64,000 bases of DNA, taken from Tateyamaria sp. Alg231-49 (lineage in GTDB: Bacteria > Pseudomonadota > Alphaproteobacteria > Rhodobacterales > Rhodobacteraceae). This document shows, one piece after another, positions 1-8,786 of the stretch (the stretch's first letter is position 1; every line of letters begins with the position of its first letter). The stretch spans positions 186,001 through 250,000 of the forward strand of contig NZ_FRFA01000003.1 of the NCBI RefSeq assembly GCF_900143535.1, given 5' to 3'. The notes beneath the pieces are model-generated. The model did not search any database, was not told the DNA's origin, and saw only the letters and a list, made by a program, of their open reading frames with translations. The position numbers and the translations under genes were made by a program.

Positions 1-255
1 GCCCATGTCCTGACCTTCGTCGGTTTGAGCCGGGCCTTCTATATCCGTCAGAATGCGTCCGTTGGTGTCGATCACAATGACGCTGACGCCATTTTCAGCC
101 GCTGCGGCCATCACCGCGTCAATATCAGACGGAGTTTCGGTCTCGGTCGCCGACAGCAAACTGCTCAGCCCTTGGGCGGCCGCGGGCATTGGAAACAGGC
201 TGGCAACCCAAACAAAGGCAAGCGCCACCACCATCGAGATCACATTGGTTTTCAT
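1..255 (-). CDS. N-terminal part of an exported protein, truncated by the window edge
   Basis: An open frame of 85 codons starts with ATG at 255 and runs off the left edge. It begins with a clear signal peptide: a Lys near the start, a hydrophobic stretch to about residue 22, then a likely cleavage site after PAAAQG. The following segment is rich in Thr, Glu and Ala, then has a short strand-like stretch (VSVIVIDTNGRIL). The product is therefore periplasmic or membrane-inserted, but too little is present to name a family. It is transcribed away from the glycosyltransferase operon, with 283 bases of shared upstream DNA. Confidence 0.6.
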   Translation of the reverse strand, partial: MKTNVISMVVALAFVWVASLFPMPAAAQGLSSLLSATETETPSDIDAVMAAAAENGVSVIVIDTNGRILTDIEGPAQTDEGQDMG

Positions 256-538
256 CGCAAGCCTATCCTATCCACAGCAGACAGCACGCTAGTGTTGCAC
301 ACCGGCAAAAACAATTCCCCATCGGCGTTTTGTGACGCCGCTTGTTTTGCAATAGGGATATTTCCATGCCATAGCACTACATCGGGACATCTCTGTCGGG
401 TGGCAGGATTGTGGCTCGCGCGTTGGGTGAGAATACGCAACAGCTTGAAACGGCTGGGCTGCTTGCCTACCAGAGGGAACAAGGGGTCTGATCAGCGCGT
501 ACGTGCTGGCAGAACAGTACGGCAAAAAGAAGAGCACG

Positions 539-1762
539 ATGGTCACTTCGAAACCTGAAACGCTGACCCAGCCCGGTTCACGCCCCCGACGTGTGATTTT
601 TTATAGTCATGACACTTTTGGCCTTGGGCATCTGCGACGCAGCCGGGCGCTGGCCTCGGCGCTGACCCAGTCCGGCACTGCCGGTTCCGCAATCATCCTC
701 ACCGGTAGCCCGGTGGCAGGGCGATTTACCTTTCCGCGCGCCGTGGATCACGTGCGCCTGCCGGGGGTCAAGAAGCTGGCCGATGGCAGCTATGTCAGCC
801 AGAACTCGGGCATGGACCTTGAAGCCACAACTTCACTGCGCGAAGGGCTGATCAATTCCACCATCGCACAGTACGACCCGGACCTGCTGATCGTGGATAA
901 GGAGCCGACCGGCTTTCGCGGTGAGTTGTTGCCCACGCTCGAAACACTGACCAACTCTGGGCGCACCCGCATCGTGCTGGGGCTGCGCGACGTTCTGGAC
1001 GAACCCGAAGTCCTCGCCTCTGAATGGGAGCGCAAGGGCGCGTTGGATGCCGCCGAAGCGTATTACGACGAATTCTGGGTCTATGGACCCAAGTCCGTCT
1101 ATGACCCGACCAAGGGCCTGCCCCTGTCAGACTCAGTGCGTGCGCGGACCCATTGGACAGGCTATTTGCGCCGGTCCGTGATTGATCCCGCCGAAGTGCC
1201 GGAAACACCCTACATCCTCGTCACGCCCGGGGGTGGCGGCGATGGTGAGGCAATGGTCGATCTGGTTCTGCAAGCCTACGAGCAGGACCCCGATCTGGCC
1301 CCTCATGCGGTGCTGGTCTATGGGCCGTTCCTGTCCGGTGATCGACGCGAGGCATTCGAATCCCGCGTCGCAGCCCTTGATGGGCGGGTGACAACGACCG
1401 GGTTCGACAGCCGCATTGAATCCCTCTTTGCCAATGCTGAAGGCGTGATCTGCATGGGCGGGTACAATACCTTCTGCGAGGTTCTGTCATTTGACCAACG
1501 CGCGGTCATCGTACCGCGCACCAAACCCCGGCTTGAACAGTGGATCCGGGCCAACCGGGCCGAGGAGCTTGGGCTTGTCCGCAACCTGGATGAATTCCGC
1601 GATGGCCTCACCACCGCCTCCATGATCTCGGCCATCCGCGGATTGCCCCACCAACAACGCCCGTCCAAGGCCGGGGCCGACGGTTTGCTGGATGGTCTGG
1701 ATAGGGTGATCGAACGCGCCAGTGCATTGATGCGCTCGACAATGGTCGACGCAGCCGAATGA
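539..1762 (+). CDS. MurG/GT28-like glycosyltransferase
   Basis: This 407-residue cytosolic protein is a predicted GT-B-fold glycosyltransferase. The N-terminal strand and loop FYSHDTFGLGHLRRS (about residues 21–35) resembles the acceptor-side GxGH region of MurG-type enzymes. A glycine-rich loop (PGGGGDGEA, about 230–238) and CMGGYNTFCEVL (about 305–316) match the C-terminal nucleotide-sugar half. ATG at 539 was preferred because a purine-rich AAGAAGAG lies just upstream; a GTG at 503 would add 12 residues but has no well-placed ribosome site. It is the first gene of a seven-gene operon and overlaps the next by ATGA. Donor and acceptor cannot be read from the sequence. Confidence 0.8.
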   Translation: MVTSKPETLTQPGSRPRRVIFYSHDTFGLGHLRRSRALASALTQSGTAGSAIILTGSPVAGRFTFPRAVDHVRLPGVKKLADGSYVSQNSGMDLEATTSLREGLINSTIAQYDPDLLIVDKEPTGFRGELLPTLETLTNSGRTRIVLGLRDVLDEPEVLASEWERKGALDAAEAYYDEFWVYGPKSVYDPTKGLPLSDSVRARTHWTGYLRRSVIDPAEVPETPYILVTPGGGGDGEAMVDLVLQAYEQDPDLAPHAVLVYGPFLSGDRREAFESRVAALDGRVTTTGFDSRIESLFANAEGVICMGGYNTFCEVLSFDQRAVIVPRTKPRLEQWIRANRAEELGLVRNLDEFRDGLTTASMISAIRGLPHQQRPSKAGADGLLDGLDRVIERASALMRSTMVDAAE

Positions 1763-2997
1763 GCGATGCCAAGCCGCGTCTTGCCGTCGCCGTCAAGGGC
1801 TGGCCGCGCCTCTCAGAAACGTTCATCGCGCAAGAGCTGTTGGCGCTGGAGCGCGCCGGGATTGATTTCGAAATCTGGTCGCTGCGCCACCCGACAGACA
1901 CCAAAACGCATCCCTTGCATGACCAGTTGCGCGCTTCCGTCCACTACTTGCCCGAATACCTGCATGATGAACCTTTGCGAGTGCTGCGCGGCCTGTTTGC
2001 GGCCCTGCTACGCCCGGGCTTTTGGCGCACCAGTGCGCAGTTCCTGCGCGATTTTCGGCGGGACGTCACCCGTAACCGCGTGCGCCGGTTCGGACAGGCC
2101 TGCGTGATGGCGCGCGAATTGCCGCGCGACACGCAAGCGATTTACGCCCACTTTTTGCACACTCCCTCGTCAGTGGCCCGCTACACAGCCGGTTTGCGCG
2201 GACTGCCATGGGCGTTCTCAGCGCATGCCAAGGATATCTGGACCTCCCCCGAATGGGAGTTGCGGGAAAAGCTGGCCAAGGACACAAACGGCGCTGGCTT
2301 TGGGGCGACCTGCACAGCGTTTGGCGCCGATCACCTGAATGCGTTGGCGGCCACAACCCCGGTCGATCTGGTGTATCACGGCCTCGATCTGGTGCGTTTT
2401 CCAGACGCGCCGACGCGGACACAGCGGACACCGGACGCGCCCTTTGGCATGCTGTCCGTTGGACGGTTGGTCGAGAAAAAGGGGTTTGACCGCCTGATAG
2501 ACGCCCTTGCCCTGCTGCCTGAAAACATCAGCTGGCACTGGACCCATATCGGCGGCGGCACGCTGGATGCAGATATGCGCGCGCGCGCTGACGCCCACGG
2601 GATCAGCGCCCGGATCACATGGTGCGGCGCTTGCGACCAGCCCGAGGTCATCGCCGCGATGCGCGCCGCCGACCTCTTTGTCCTGCCCAGCCGTATCGCC
2701 AAGGACGGGGACCGCGACGGCCTGCCCAACGTGCTGATGGAGGCGGCCAGCCAAAAGCTACCCATTCTGTCGACCCCTGTCTCTGCCATCCCTGAATTCA
2801 TCGACACGGGCGTACACGGGATCCTCTGCGCGGACGATCCCGCAACCCTCGCCAACGAAATGACACGGCTGGCCGAAACCCCCAACCTCGGCCCCAAACT
2901 GGCCGAGGCCGCCCACGCACGGCTGCATGCCGAGTTCACTATGCAACCGGGCATCGACCACCTTGCCAAGCGGTTGCGAACGCTGATGCACCCATGA
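1759..2997 (+). CDS. Glycosyltransferase family 4 protein
   Basis: A 412-residue GT4-type glycosyltransferase. The N-terminal motif KGWPRLSETFIAQEL resembles colanic-acid and exopolysaccharide transferases. The C-terminal half has the donor-site pattern: SVGRLVEKKGFDRLIDAL (about 233–250), then FVLPSR and GLPNVLMEAASQKLPILST (about 300–335), where the Glu of VLMEA is the usual retaining-GT4 acidic residue. It overlaps both neighbours by four bases (ATGA), so translation is probably coupled. The sugar substrate is unknown. Confidence 0.85.
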   Translation: MSDAKPRLAVAVKGWPRLSETFIAQELLALERAGIDFEIWSLRHPTDTKTHPLHDQLRASVHYLPEYLHDEPLRVLRGLFAALLRPGFWRTSAQFLRDFRRDVTRNRVRRFGQACVMARELPRDTQAIYAHFLHTPSSVARYTAGLRGLPWAFSAHAKDIWTSPEWELREKLAKDTNGAGFGATCTAFGADHLNALAATTPVDLVYHGLDLVRFPDAPTRTQRTPDAPFGMLSVGRLVEKKGFDRLIDALALLPENISWHWTHIGGGTLDADMRARADAHGISARITWCGACDQPEVIAAMRAADLFVLPSRIAKDGDRDGLPNVLMEAASQKLPILSTPVSAIPEFIDTGVHGILCADDPATLANEMTRLAETPNLGPKLAEAAHARLHAEFTMQPGIDHLAKRLRTLMHP

Positions 2998-4061
2998 ATA
3001 TCGCCTTCTTCGCCCCCCTCAAACCGCCAACCCACCCAGTCCCCTCAGGTGATCGGGCGATGGCGCGGGCGTTGATGGCCGCTCTTGAGGCGGGCGGGCA
3101 GACCGTGACGCTGACCTCTGAACTGAGACTGTTTGACGGGCGCGGCGACACCGCTCAACAAGACAGGTTTTTCGAATTAGCCCGCCAGGAAACCGCACGG
3201 ATATTGGCCAGCCCTACTGCAAAGGATTGGCGCGTCTGGCTGACCTATCACAACTACTACAAGGCCCCCGACCTGATCGGCCCCGTCGTTGCGCGCGCCT
3301 TGGACATTCCCTACATCCTCATCGAAAGCAGTCGGGCGCGCAAACGCCTCATTGGGCCTTGGGCGCGCTTTGCAGAGCAAGCCGAAGCGGCCAGCGACGC
3401 AGCGCACACCATTTTCTATATGACCATGCGCGATTCCGAAGCTCTGATCCGGGACGCGCCAAAGGCGCAGGCCCTGCGCCACCTGCCCCCATTTCTGGCC
3501 CGCCCGGATCTGCCGCCCGCCAGCAGCCTGACCGGCCCCATGCTCAGCGTCGGCATGATGCGACCGGGCGACAAACTCGCCTCCTACACGTTGATCGCGC
3601 AAGCCCTTGCCGACCTACCCACAACGACGGATTGGCGCATGGACATCGCAGGCGATGGACCAGAACGGGCCGAAGTTGCAGAGATGATGGCCCCGTTCGG
3701 GGACCGCGTGCGCCTGCACGGGCTACTGGATACCGACGCCCTCTCAGATCTTTACACGCAAGCCAGCCTGCTCGTGTGGCCCGGCGTGAACGAAGCGTTC
3801 GGCATCAACTATCTAGAGGCGCAGGCGGCGGGCATACCTGTCGTTGCACAGGACCGCCCGGGCGTGCGCGACGTCGTATTTGCGCCGATGTGCCGGGTCG
3901 ACGCGGGACCCGCCGCATTGGCCGACGCAATGCAGAATTTCATCACTGATCCTGATGCACGCCGCAGCATCGGCACCCGCGGACGCATACGCATCGGCAC
4001 GCATCATCTGCTGGGAGCCGCCACAGAAACCCTGCTGGATACGATTGAGGGACTAACATGA
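2994..4061 (+). CDS. Glycosyltransferase family 4 protein, second copy type
   Basis: A 355-residue GT4-like protein. It starts with NIAFFAPLKPPTHPVPSGDRAMARAL, a common start for alphaproteobacterial GT4 enzymes. The C-terminal half contains SVGMMRPGDKLASYTLIAQAL, LLVWPGVNEAFGINYLEAQAAG and PVVAQDRPGVRDV, with the E-x7-E-like donor motif (NEAFGINYLE). It is only distantly similar to the preceding GT4, so the two probably transfer different sugars. It is coupled to both neighbours by four-base overlaps. Confidence 0.82.
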   Translation: MNIAFFAPLKPPTHPVPSGDRAMARALMAALEAGGQTVTLTSELRLFDGRGDTAQQDRFFELARQETARILASPTAKDWRVWLTYHNYYKAPDLIGPVVARALDIPYILIESSRARKRLIGPWARFAEQAEAASDAAHTIFYMTMRDSEALIRDAPKAQALRHLPPFLARPDLPPASSLTGPMLSVGMMRPGDKLASYTLIAQALADLPTTTDWRMDIAGDGPERAEVAEMMAPFGDRVRLHGLLDTDALSDLYTQASLLVWPGVNEAFGINYLEAQAAGIPVVAQDRPGVRDVVFAPMCRVDAGPAALADAMQNFITDPDARRSIGTRGRIRIGTHHLLGAATETLLDTIEGLT

Positions 4062-4642
4062 TCCGACTTGCCCTTTTGCGCCACGGACACACAGCGTGGA
4101 ACCGCGCCGGACGCATTCAGGGGCGCACCGACATCCCACTGGACGACGAAGCGCGCGACCACCTGCGTGCGTTTAGCTTGCCGCAGGGATGGGCAGACGC
4201 AGACATTGTTGCCAGCCCCCTGTCCCGCGCCATGGACACAGGCGAACTGGTCACCGGGCACACTCCCCACGCCGAACCGGCCTTGATGGAGATGAACTGG
4301 GGCGACTGGGAAGGGGGCCAAGGGGCCCTGCTCAAAGCCGACCCGACATCCGGGTTTCGCGATATCAAAGACTGGGGCTGGGACTACTGCCCGCCGGGTG
4401 GTGAAGCGCCCGGCGATCTGCGCGCGCGGCTTGAACCATGGGCGATGAGCCTCACTCGCGATACCGTCGCCATCTGCCATATCGGGGTGATGCGGGTGCT
4501 GATGGCGATGGCCACAGGCTGGAACTTTGACGGACCCGCGCCTTTTGCGATCAAACGGGACCGGCTGTTTGTAATCACCATCGACGGCACCAACTGGACC
4601 GCTGCGCCCACCCCCGAACGGCTGATCAAGGCCACCTCATGA
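4058..4642 (+). CDS. Histidine phosphatase family protein (phosphoglycerate mutase-like)
   Basis: A 194-residue branch-1 histidine phosphatase. The catalytic RHG motif is in LALLRHGHTAWNRAGRIQG (residues 4–22), and a second conserved His lies in AICHIGVMRVL near residue 145. Inside a glycosyltransferase operon the likely role is removing a phosphate from a sugar-phosphate or glycosyl-phosphoglycerate intermediate, as GpgP does in glucosylglycerate synthesis; that analogy is inference. It is coupled to the neighbouring genes by ATGA overlaps. Confidence 0.82.
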   Translation: MIRLALLRHGHTAWNRAGRIQGRTDIPLDDEARDHLRAFSLPQGWADADIVASPLSRAMDTGELVTGHTPHAEPALMEMNWGDWEGGQGALLKADPTSGFRDIKDWGWDYCPPGGEAPGDLRARLEPWAMSLTRDTVAICHIGVMRVLMAMATGWNFDGPAPFAIKRDRLFVITIDGTNWTAAPTPERLIKATS

Positions 4643-5772
4643 AGGTCATGATCGTCGTTACCCACTTGCTAGGCACCGGGCATCTGGCGCGCGCCCTGAC
4701 CCTTGGGCGGGCCTTTCAGTCCAAAGGGGATCATGTCACCGTACTCAGCGGAGGGCGGCCTGTACCGCATTTCAACGCGCAAGGTATGCGCCTGATCCAA
4801 CTACCACCGGTACATTCCAACGGGACCGATTTTACCACGTTACTGGGCAAAGACGGTGCACCCGTCGATCCTGCCTATATGGATGCACGGCGTGATATGC
4901 TGCTGAACGCACTGGCAGAGGGTGCTCCTGACATTCTGATCACCGAGTTGTTCCCATTTGGCCGCCGCATCCTGCGCGATGAGTTCGGAGTGTTACTTGA
5001 GGCAGCCAGGGACATGGAAGCACCGCCTCTGGTCCTGTCATCGATCCGCGACATCCTTGCGCCGCCCAGCAAGCCAGCCAAAGCGGTATTTGCAGACGAA
5101 CAGGTGACCGCCTTCTATGACGGCGTGCTGGTGCACTCTGATCCCGATCTTGTGACGCTTGGGCACAGCTGGCCCGTGTCCGACACTCTGGCACCCTCGT
5201 TGCACTACACCGGCTTTGTTGCCCCTGCACCACCGAATGCCAACACGAATGATCACGGCAGCATCCTCGTCAGCGCGGGCGGAGGCGACGTGGGCGAACG
5301 TATTTTCGAGGCCGCACTTGATGCCGCCTCTCTGATGCCTCAGGTGCACTGGTTGTTCCTTATTGGGGGGACAGACGCGCGGCGCGAACGGTTCATCTGC
5401 ACTGCCCCACCTCACGTCGATATCCAAGCACCGCGCCCGGATTTCCGGACACTGCTGGCGGGGGCAGCCGCGTCTGTGTCCATGTGCGGCTACAACACGG
5501 CAATGGATGTCCTGCAAACAGGAGTGCCTGCCGTGCTGGTCCCCTTTGATGACGGGGGTGAGGTGGAACAGGGATTGCGCTCCGAAGCATTGAGCCACCT
5601 CGACGGGATCACGGTACTGCTGCAAGCGGGGTTGAATGGCCCGGCCCTTGCCACGGCCTTAGAAGACGTGCGCAACGCGCCGGTCCGACCACCGCGCCAG
5701 ACGAACATGAACGGTGCCGCGCGCAGCGTCGAGATTGCCCACGATTTGCGGGGCAGGCAGGTGTCGCAATGA
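4639..5772 (+). CDS. MurG/GT28-like glycosyltransferase, second
   Basis: A 377-residue GT-B-type protein with the same general plan as the first gene of the operon: an N-terminal THLLGTGHLARALTLGRAF (GxGH loop, about 8–26) and a C-terminal SMCGYNTAMDVLQTGVPAVLVP (about 283–304). The central loop VSAGGGDVGERIF matches the glycine-rich donor loop of GT28 enzymes. Sharing this CGYNT motif with the first gene suggests an old duplication. It overlaps both neighbours by four bases. Confidence 0.78.
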   Translation: MKVMIVVTHLLGTGHLARALTLGRAFQSKGDHVTVLSGGRPVPHFNAQGMRLIQLPPVHSNGTDFTTLLGKDGAPVDPAYMDARRDMLLNALAEGAPDILITELFPFGRRILRDEFGVLLEAARDMEAPPLVLSSIRDILAPPSKPAKAVFADEQVTAFYDGVLVHSDPDLVTLGHSWPVSDTLAPSLHYTGFVAPAPPNANTNDHGSILVSAGGGDVGERIFEAALDAASLMPQVHWLFLIGGTDARRERFICTAPPHVDIQAPRPDFRTLLAGAAASVSMCGYNTAMDVLQTGVPAVLVPFDDGGEVEQGLRSEALSHLDGITVLLQAGLNGPALATALEDVRNAPVRPPRQTNMNGAARSVEIAHDLRGRQVSQ

Positions 5773-6515
5773 ACGCTGACTGGACTCCATTGCGTGATGC
5801 CTTGCGCGCGTTTCGACGCGACGGGATCGCCCTGCCGATCTGGTGGCGCGACGATGATGCCGTGTCGGCAACGCCTGCGCTTGATCGGTTATCGGACCTC
5901 AGCACCGACCTTAAACTGCCGGTTCATCTGGCCGTCATCCCGGCGCACCTTGACGAAACACTGGTCAATTTCATCGTAAACGCGCCGCTTATCCCCGTCG
6001 TTCACGGCTGGGCGCACACGGACCACAGCGCCGGGGTCGGCAAGAAAAACGAATTCCTGACACCGCGCACCGACGCGAGCGATGAGACGGCCGAGGCGAT
6101 GAAACGGATGCGCGCCCGTTTTGGCGCAGCACTCGTGCCCATGTTTGTTCCCCCTTGGAACAGGATCAGTCCACAAGTGGTGCAGGCGTTGCCCTCGCAA
6201 GGCTACACTGCGCTGTCCACCTTTGGCCCACGCACGTCACCCGAGGCCGCCCCCGGCCTTGTCCAGATCAATACGCATGTCGACCCGATCTGGTGGAAAG
6301 GGACGCGGGATCTGGTAGACCCTGCCCAACTGATCGCGCAAGCCTGCCAGCATCTGGAGGCACGGCGTTTGGGGAACGATGATAGACGCGAACCCTTTGG
6401 CCTTTTGACCCACCACCTGGTCCACACAGAGGCCATCTGGACCTTTACCGCCGCCTTCCTGCGCGAACTGCTGGACGGCGGTGCAACACCATGGACGATG
6501 GAGAGCACGACATGA
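5769..6515 (+). CDS. Polysaccharide deacetylase family protein (NodB-like), cytosolic
   Basis: A 248-residue protein without a signal peptide. It carries a degenerate NodB fold: WWRDDDA (motif 1, metal and base aspartates), HGWAHTDHS (motif 2, metal histidines) and PPWNRISPQVV (motif 3). These point to metal-dependent removal of an acetyl group from an N-acetylated sugar. Most family members that act on polymers are exported; this one appears cytosolic, so a small glycoside or lipid-linked intermediate is a more likely substrate (inference). It overlaps both neighbours by four bases. Confidence 0.75.
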   Translation: MNADWTPLRDALRAFRRDGIALPIWWRDDDAVSATPALDRLSDLSTDLKLPVHLAVIPAHLDETLVNFIVNAPLIPVVHGWAHTDHSAGVGKKNEFLTPRTDASDETAEAMKRMRARFGAALVPMFVPPWNRISPQVVQALPSQGYTALSTFGPRTSPEAAPGLVQINTHVDPIWWKGTRDLVDPAQLIAQACQHLEARRLGNDDRREPFGLLTHHLVHTEAIWTFTAAFLRELLDGGATPWTMESTT

Positions 6516-6997
6516 GCAGACTGGAATCCATGCGCCGCCGCCTGAGCGCACAGATCGACGGAATCAACTGGGCCGCAGCGCTGATCAGCGACACACCGGG
6601 CGACGTGCTGGAAATGGGGCTTGGGAATGGACGGACCTACGACCACTTGCGGCAAGAGATTCCAAACCGGCGGATCTGGGTGATCGACCGCGTACTGGAA
6701 CCCCACCCCAGTTGCGTGCCACCTGCGGAAGACTTCCTACGCGGCGAAGCGGACGACATGCTGCGGCAGCTGGCCGAACAGGGACATAAGATGGCACTCG
6801 CGCATTACGACTTCGGCCACGGGGTCAAAGACCTCGACGTAGCAGAAGGCGGCGCACTCAGCCCGCTGATCGCCGCCGTGATGGCACCGCGCGGTCTGGT
6901 GCTGTCACAACAGCCGCTGATCGGGTTCGAACAAATCGCGGGGCCGGACACGATTGATCCGGAACGCTACCTCTTTTACCGCGCACCGGCGGCGTAG
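6512..6997 (+). CDS. Class I SAM-dependent methyltransferase-like protein
   Basis: A 161-residue protein with the SAM-binding motif VLEMGLGNGRTYDHL (about 28–42) followed by an acidic-strand region (WVIDRVLEPHP). It is short for a methyltransferase and has no obvious acceptor domain. ATG at 6512 was chosen because it makes the same ATGA overlap with the deacetylase stop seen at every other junction of this operon; an upstream ATG at 6491 would overlap by 25 bases. It is the last gene of the glycan operon. Confidence 0.72.
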   Translation: MSRLESMRRRLSAQIDGINWAAALISDTPGDVLEMGLGNGRTYDHLRQEIPNRRIWVIDRVLEPHPSCVPPAEDFLRGEADDMLRQLAEQGHKMALAHYDFGHGVKDLDVAEGGALSPLIAAVMAPRGLVLSQQPLIGFEQIAGPDTIDPERYLFYRAPAA

Positions 6998-7020
6998 CGT
7001 TCACAATAATGCTGGACAAC

Positions 7021-7050
7021 TTGTCATTCTGGCAGGCTACGCTCTAGACT
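7021..7050 (+). promoter_or_regulatory. Candidate sigma-70 promoter for the PA14-like gene
   Basis: TTGTCA (7021–7026), an 18-base spacer, and TAGACT (7045–7050). It lies about 50 bases before the ATG at 7102, in the gap after the glycan operon, so the PA14-like gene may be transcribed separately. Confidence 0.45.
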
Positions 7051-7101
7051 ACTGGCCATTCAAAGCCCCACCAAAGCGGGCGACCAACGGGAGTAAACGG
7101 A

Positions 7102-7668
7102 ATGAAGATGTTGAAGACAGCCGCGCTGGCAGCAGCGGCAATTCTGGTGGCGGGGGCCGCCTTCGCCGCACCGGTCAAGCTCAAACCCGCCAACCCACAG
7201 CCCAGTGGGCTCAAATCGGGGCTTTCGGTGAAATACACCTACCCGCTGGACGTCAAAAACCTCTCTCAAGCCAAACGCTATCTCAAAGAGGCCAAAGCAG
7301 GCCCAGCGCTCAAAGGGCTCGACTACCGCGACACGGCACCCGGTGAAAAAGCGCTGACTTCCAAACAGGTCGAACACGTGGTTGCCGGAATCACCGGTTA
7401 CGTAAAATTCGACAGCCCCGGAACCTATACGATCGACTTTCTGACGAATGACGGGTTGGACGCACGGATCGGCGGGCAAGAGGTTGGCTATTTCGATGGA
7501 CGGCAAACCTGTCAGGAAACACGCGCGGTCCAGGTCGAAGTGCCTCAGGCAGGCTGGTACCCGGTCGACATCCTTTACTTCCAGCGCGTGGGCACATCCT
7601 GCCTGCTGATGCGGGCGGGCAAAGGCGCGCCAGACTGGATGCCCGATTCTGCCTTCGGGTATAAGTAA
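7102..7668 (+). CDS. Exported PA14-domain-like protein
   Basis: A 188-residue protein with a strong Sec signal peptide (cleavage near AAFAAP, residue 24). The region from about 95 to 180 has the PA14 layout of a sugar-binding beta-barrel: GYVKFDSPGTYTIDFLTNDGLDARIGG, then PQAGWYPVDILYFQR. The DGLD segment corresponds to the PA14 DDG loop. Two Cys residues (QTCQET and TSCLLM) could form a disulfide. A carbohydrate-binding periplasmic role would fit the upstream glycan operon, but this is inference; the genes do not overlap. Confidence 0.65.
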   Translation: MKMLKTAALAAAAILVAGAAFAAPVKLKPANPQPSGLKSGLSVKYTYPLDVKNLSQAKRYLKEAKAGPALKGLDYRDTAPGEKALTSKQVEHVVAGITGYVKFDSPGTYTIDFLTNDGLDARIGGQEVGYFDGRQTCQETRAVQVEVPQAGWYPVDILYFQRVGTSCLLMRAGKGAPDWMPDSAFGYK

Positions 7669-7725
7669 GGGATCGCATGCGGGCTCTGACCTGGCAGCGA
7701 ATACCCATCCAAAGAACACAGCAAG

Positions 7726-7760
7726 CGGCCCCGATCACCAGATGCGGGGCCGTTGTCTAT
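7726..7760 (+). terminator. Hairpin downstream of the PA14-like gene
   Basis: Perfect eight-base stem CGGCCCCG (7726–7733) and CGGGGCCG (7745–7752) with an 11-base loop, followed by a T-rich TTGTCTATTT. It is a plausible rho-independent terminator between convergent genes. Confidence 0.6.
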
Positions 7761-7795
7761 TTAGCACAAGGCCAAAGCCTCACAGCAATTCGGTC

Positions 7796-8110
7796 TTAAA
7801 CAGCACATCGCTTGCAGAACGGCGTGGCCGGCAACAACTCAAGACGGGCTTCTGAGATGGGTTCACCGCATTTGACGCAAAGGCCATAGGTACCTGCATC
7901 GACCCGCTGCAATGCTGCGTCGATACGCTTTACCTCGTCCAGATCGACCCGGCCCAGCGCCTCCAACACCTCATCACCCTGCCGCTCTGATGATCGATCC
8001 TCGACATCCTTGGTCGCGGGGGCGTCCAACTGGTGTTCGATCTCGGTCATATCACCGACCAGCTTGGCGCGACGGTTCAATAGGGTCTGTTTCTGGGTTG
8101 CGATGTCCAT
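7796..8110 (-). CDS. DksA/TraR family C4 zinc-finger protein
   Basis: A 104-residue protein with an N-terminal coiled-coil-like half and a C-terminal four-cysteine zinc finger (Cys78-x2-Cys81 … Cys99-x2-Cys102). Family members bind the RNA polymerase secondary channel and modulate transcription, often with ppGpp. The start at 8110 is set by a perfect AGGAGGT eight bases upstream; longer in-frame starts lack one. It is shorter than E. coli DksA (151) and closer to the short TraR-like proteins. An FNR-type box upstream suggests control by oxygen. Confidence 0.85.
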   Translation of the reverse strand: MDIATQKQTLLNRRAKLVGDMTEIEHQLDAPATKDVEDRSSERQGDEVLEALGRVDLDEVKRIDAALQRVDAGTYGLCVKCGEPISEARLELLPATPFCKRCAV

Positions 8111-8164
8111 GGGCACCTCCTGTTGTGATGGAGGCCAGCATGAAACAAAGGACATGAGGCCGCC

Positions 8165-8178
8165 TTGACCCACATCAA
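8165..8178. promoter_or_regulatory. FNR/FnrL box upstream of the DksA-like gene
   Basis: TTGACCCACATCAA fits the Fnr/FnrL consensus TTGAY-N4-RTCAA. Its centre is about 61 bases before the ATG at 8110, so a class II activator position (-41.5) would put the transcription start about 20 bases upstream of the gene. This is a motif match only. Confidence 0.6.
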
Positions 8179-8786
8179 CAAGGGCCTCACCCGGAAACGG
8201 TCCCTGAAAAAGCGAAAGGCGCCAGGGGAGTGGACCGAGGTCCTCACCAACCTGACGCCTTCTTGAACCTATCATCCCCCCAGAGGGCGATTTGGGCCCA
8301 GCTTGCTCGGGGTGTTACCACCCGTCACCGAGACTGCTTGCCTTGCGACCTGCACTCCCCCGCTCCAACCCTGCAACTTCACCCTTTCACGTACCGTTTC
8401 CGATCCACGATCTGGCTCATGTCCTCTTGGCTTCCACTCGACGCACCTGATCCTGGAGACCTATTGCGTTTTGCTTACCACCCTGAGGGGCCTTTGCGTC
8501 CACCGCGTTGTTCGAAGAACTCTGCGCCGGTGAATTCAGACTGCGGTTTCAGAGCGAGTCGCGCAACAGAAATTTGGCGGTTTTGCGAAATTTCTTGGGG
8601 ATAAGTTGTTGATTTCACATGTGTATTTCTTGTGGATAAGCTGGGGGTAAGTCAGAATTATCGTGTCGATTGGCCTGTTTGGCATGGGTCAGAAACGGTG
8701 TCGTATACGGGTTTCCCTGACTTGATCGATTGCTGCATTGCGGCGACGCTGGTGGCATCGATTTCAGCACAACAGGAGATTCGCCC
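8179..8786. other. Long intergenic stretch without a supported gene
   Basis: About 600 bases between the divergent DksA-like gene and the small ORF at 8787. Frames exist but lack ribosome sites and read as low-complexity Pro/Arg/Leu text typical of non-coding GC-rich DNA. The last part is more AT-rich (8580–8660, with TTTCTTGGGGATAAG-like runs) and may hold the promoter of the gene at 8787, but no clear -35/-10 pair was found. Confidence 0.5.

Noticed and set aside
8230-8604. Plus-strand frame of 124 codons in the 8.2–8.7 kb gap
   Set aside because: No ribosome site, Pro/Leu/Arg-rich, no domain; the gap reads as non-coding.
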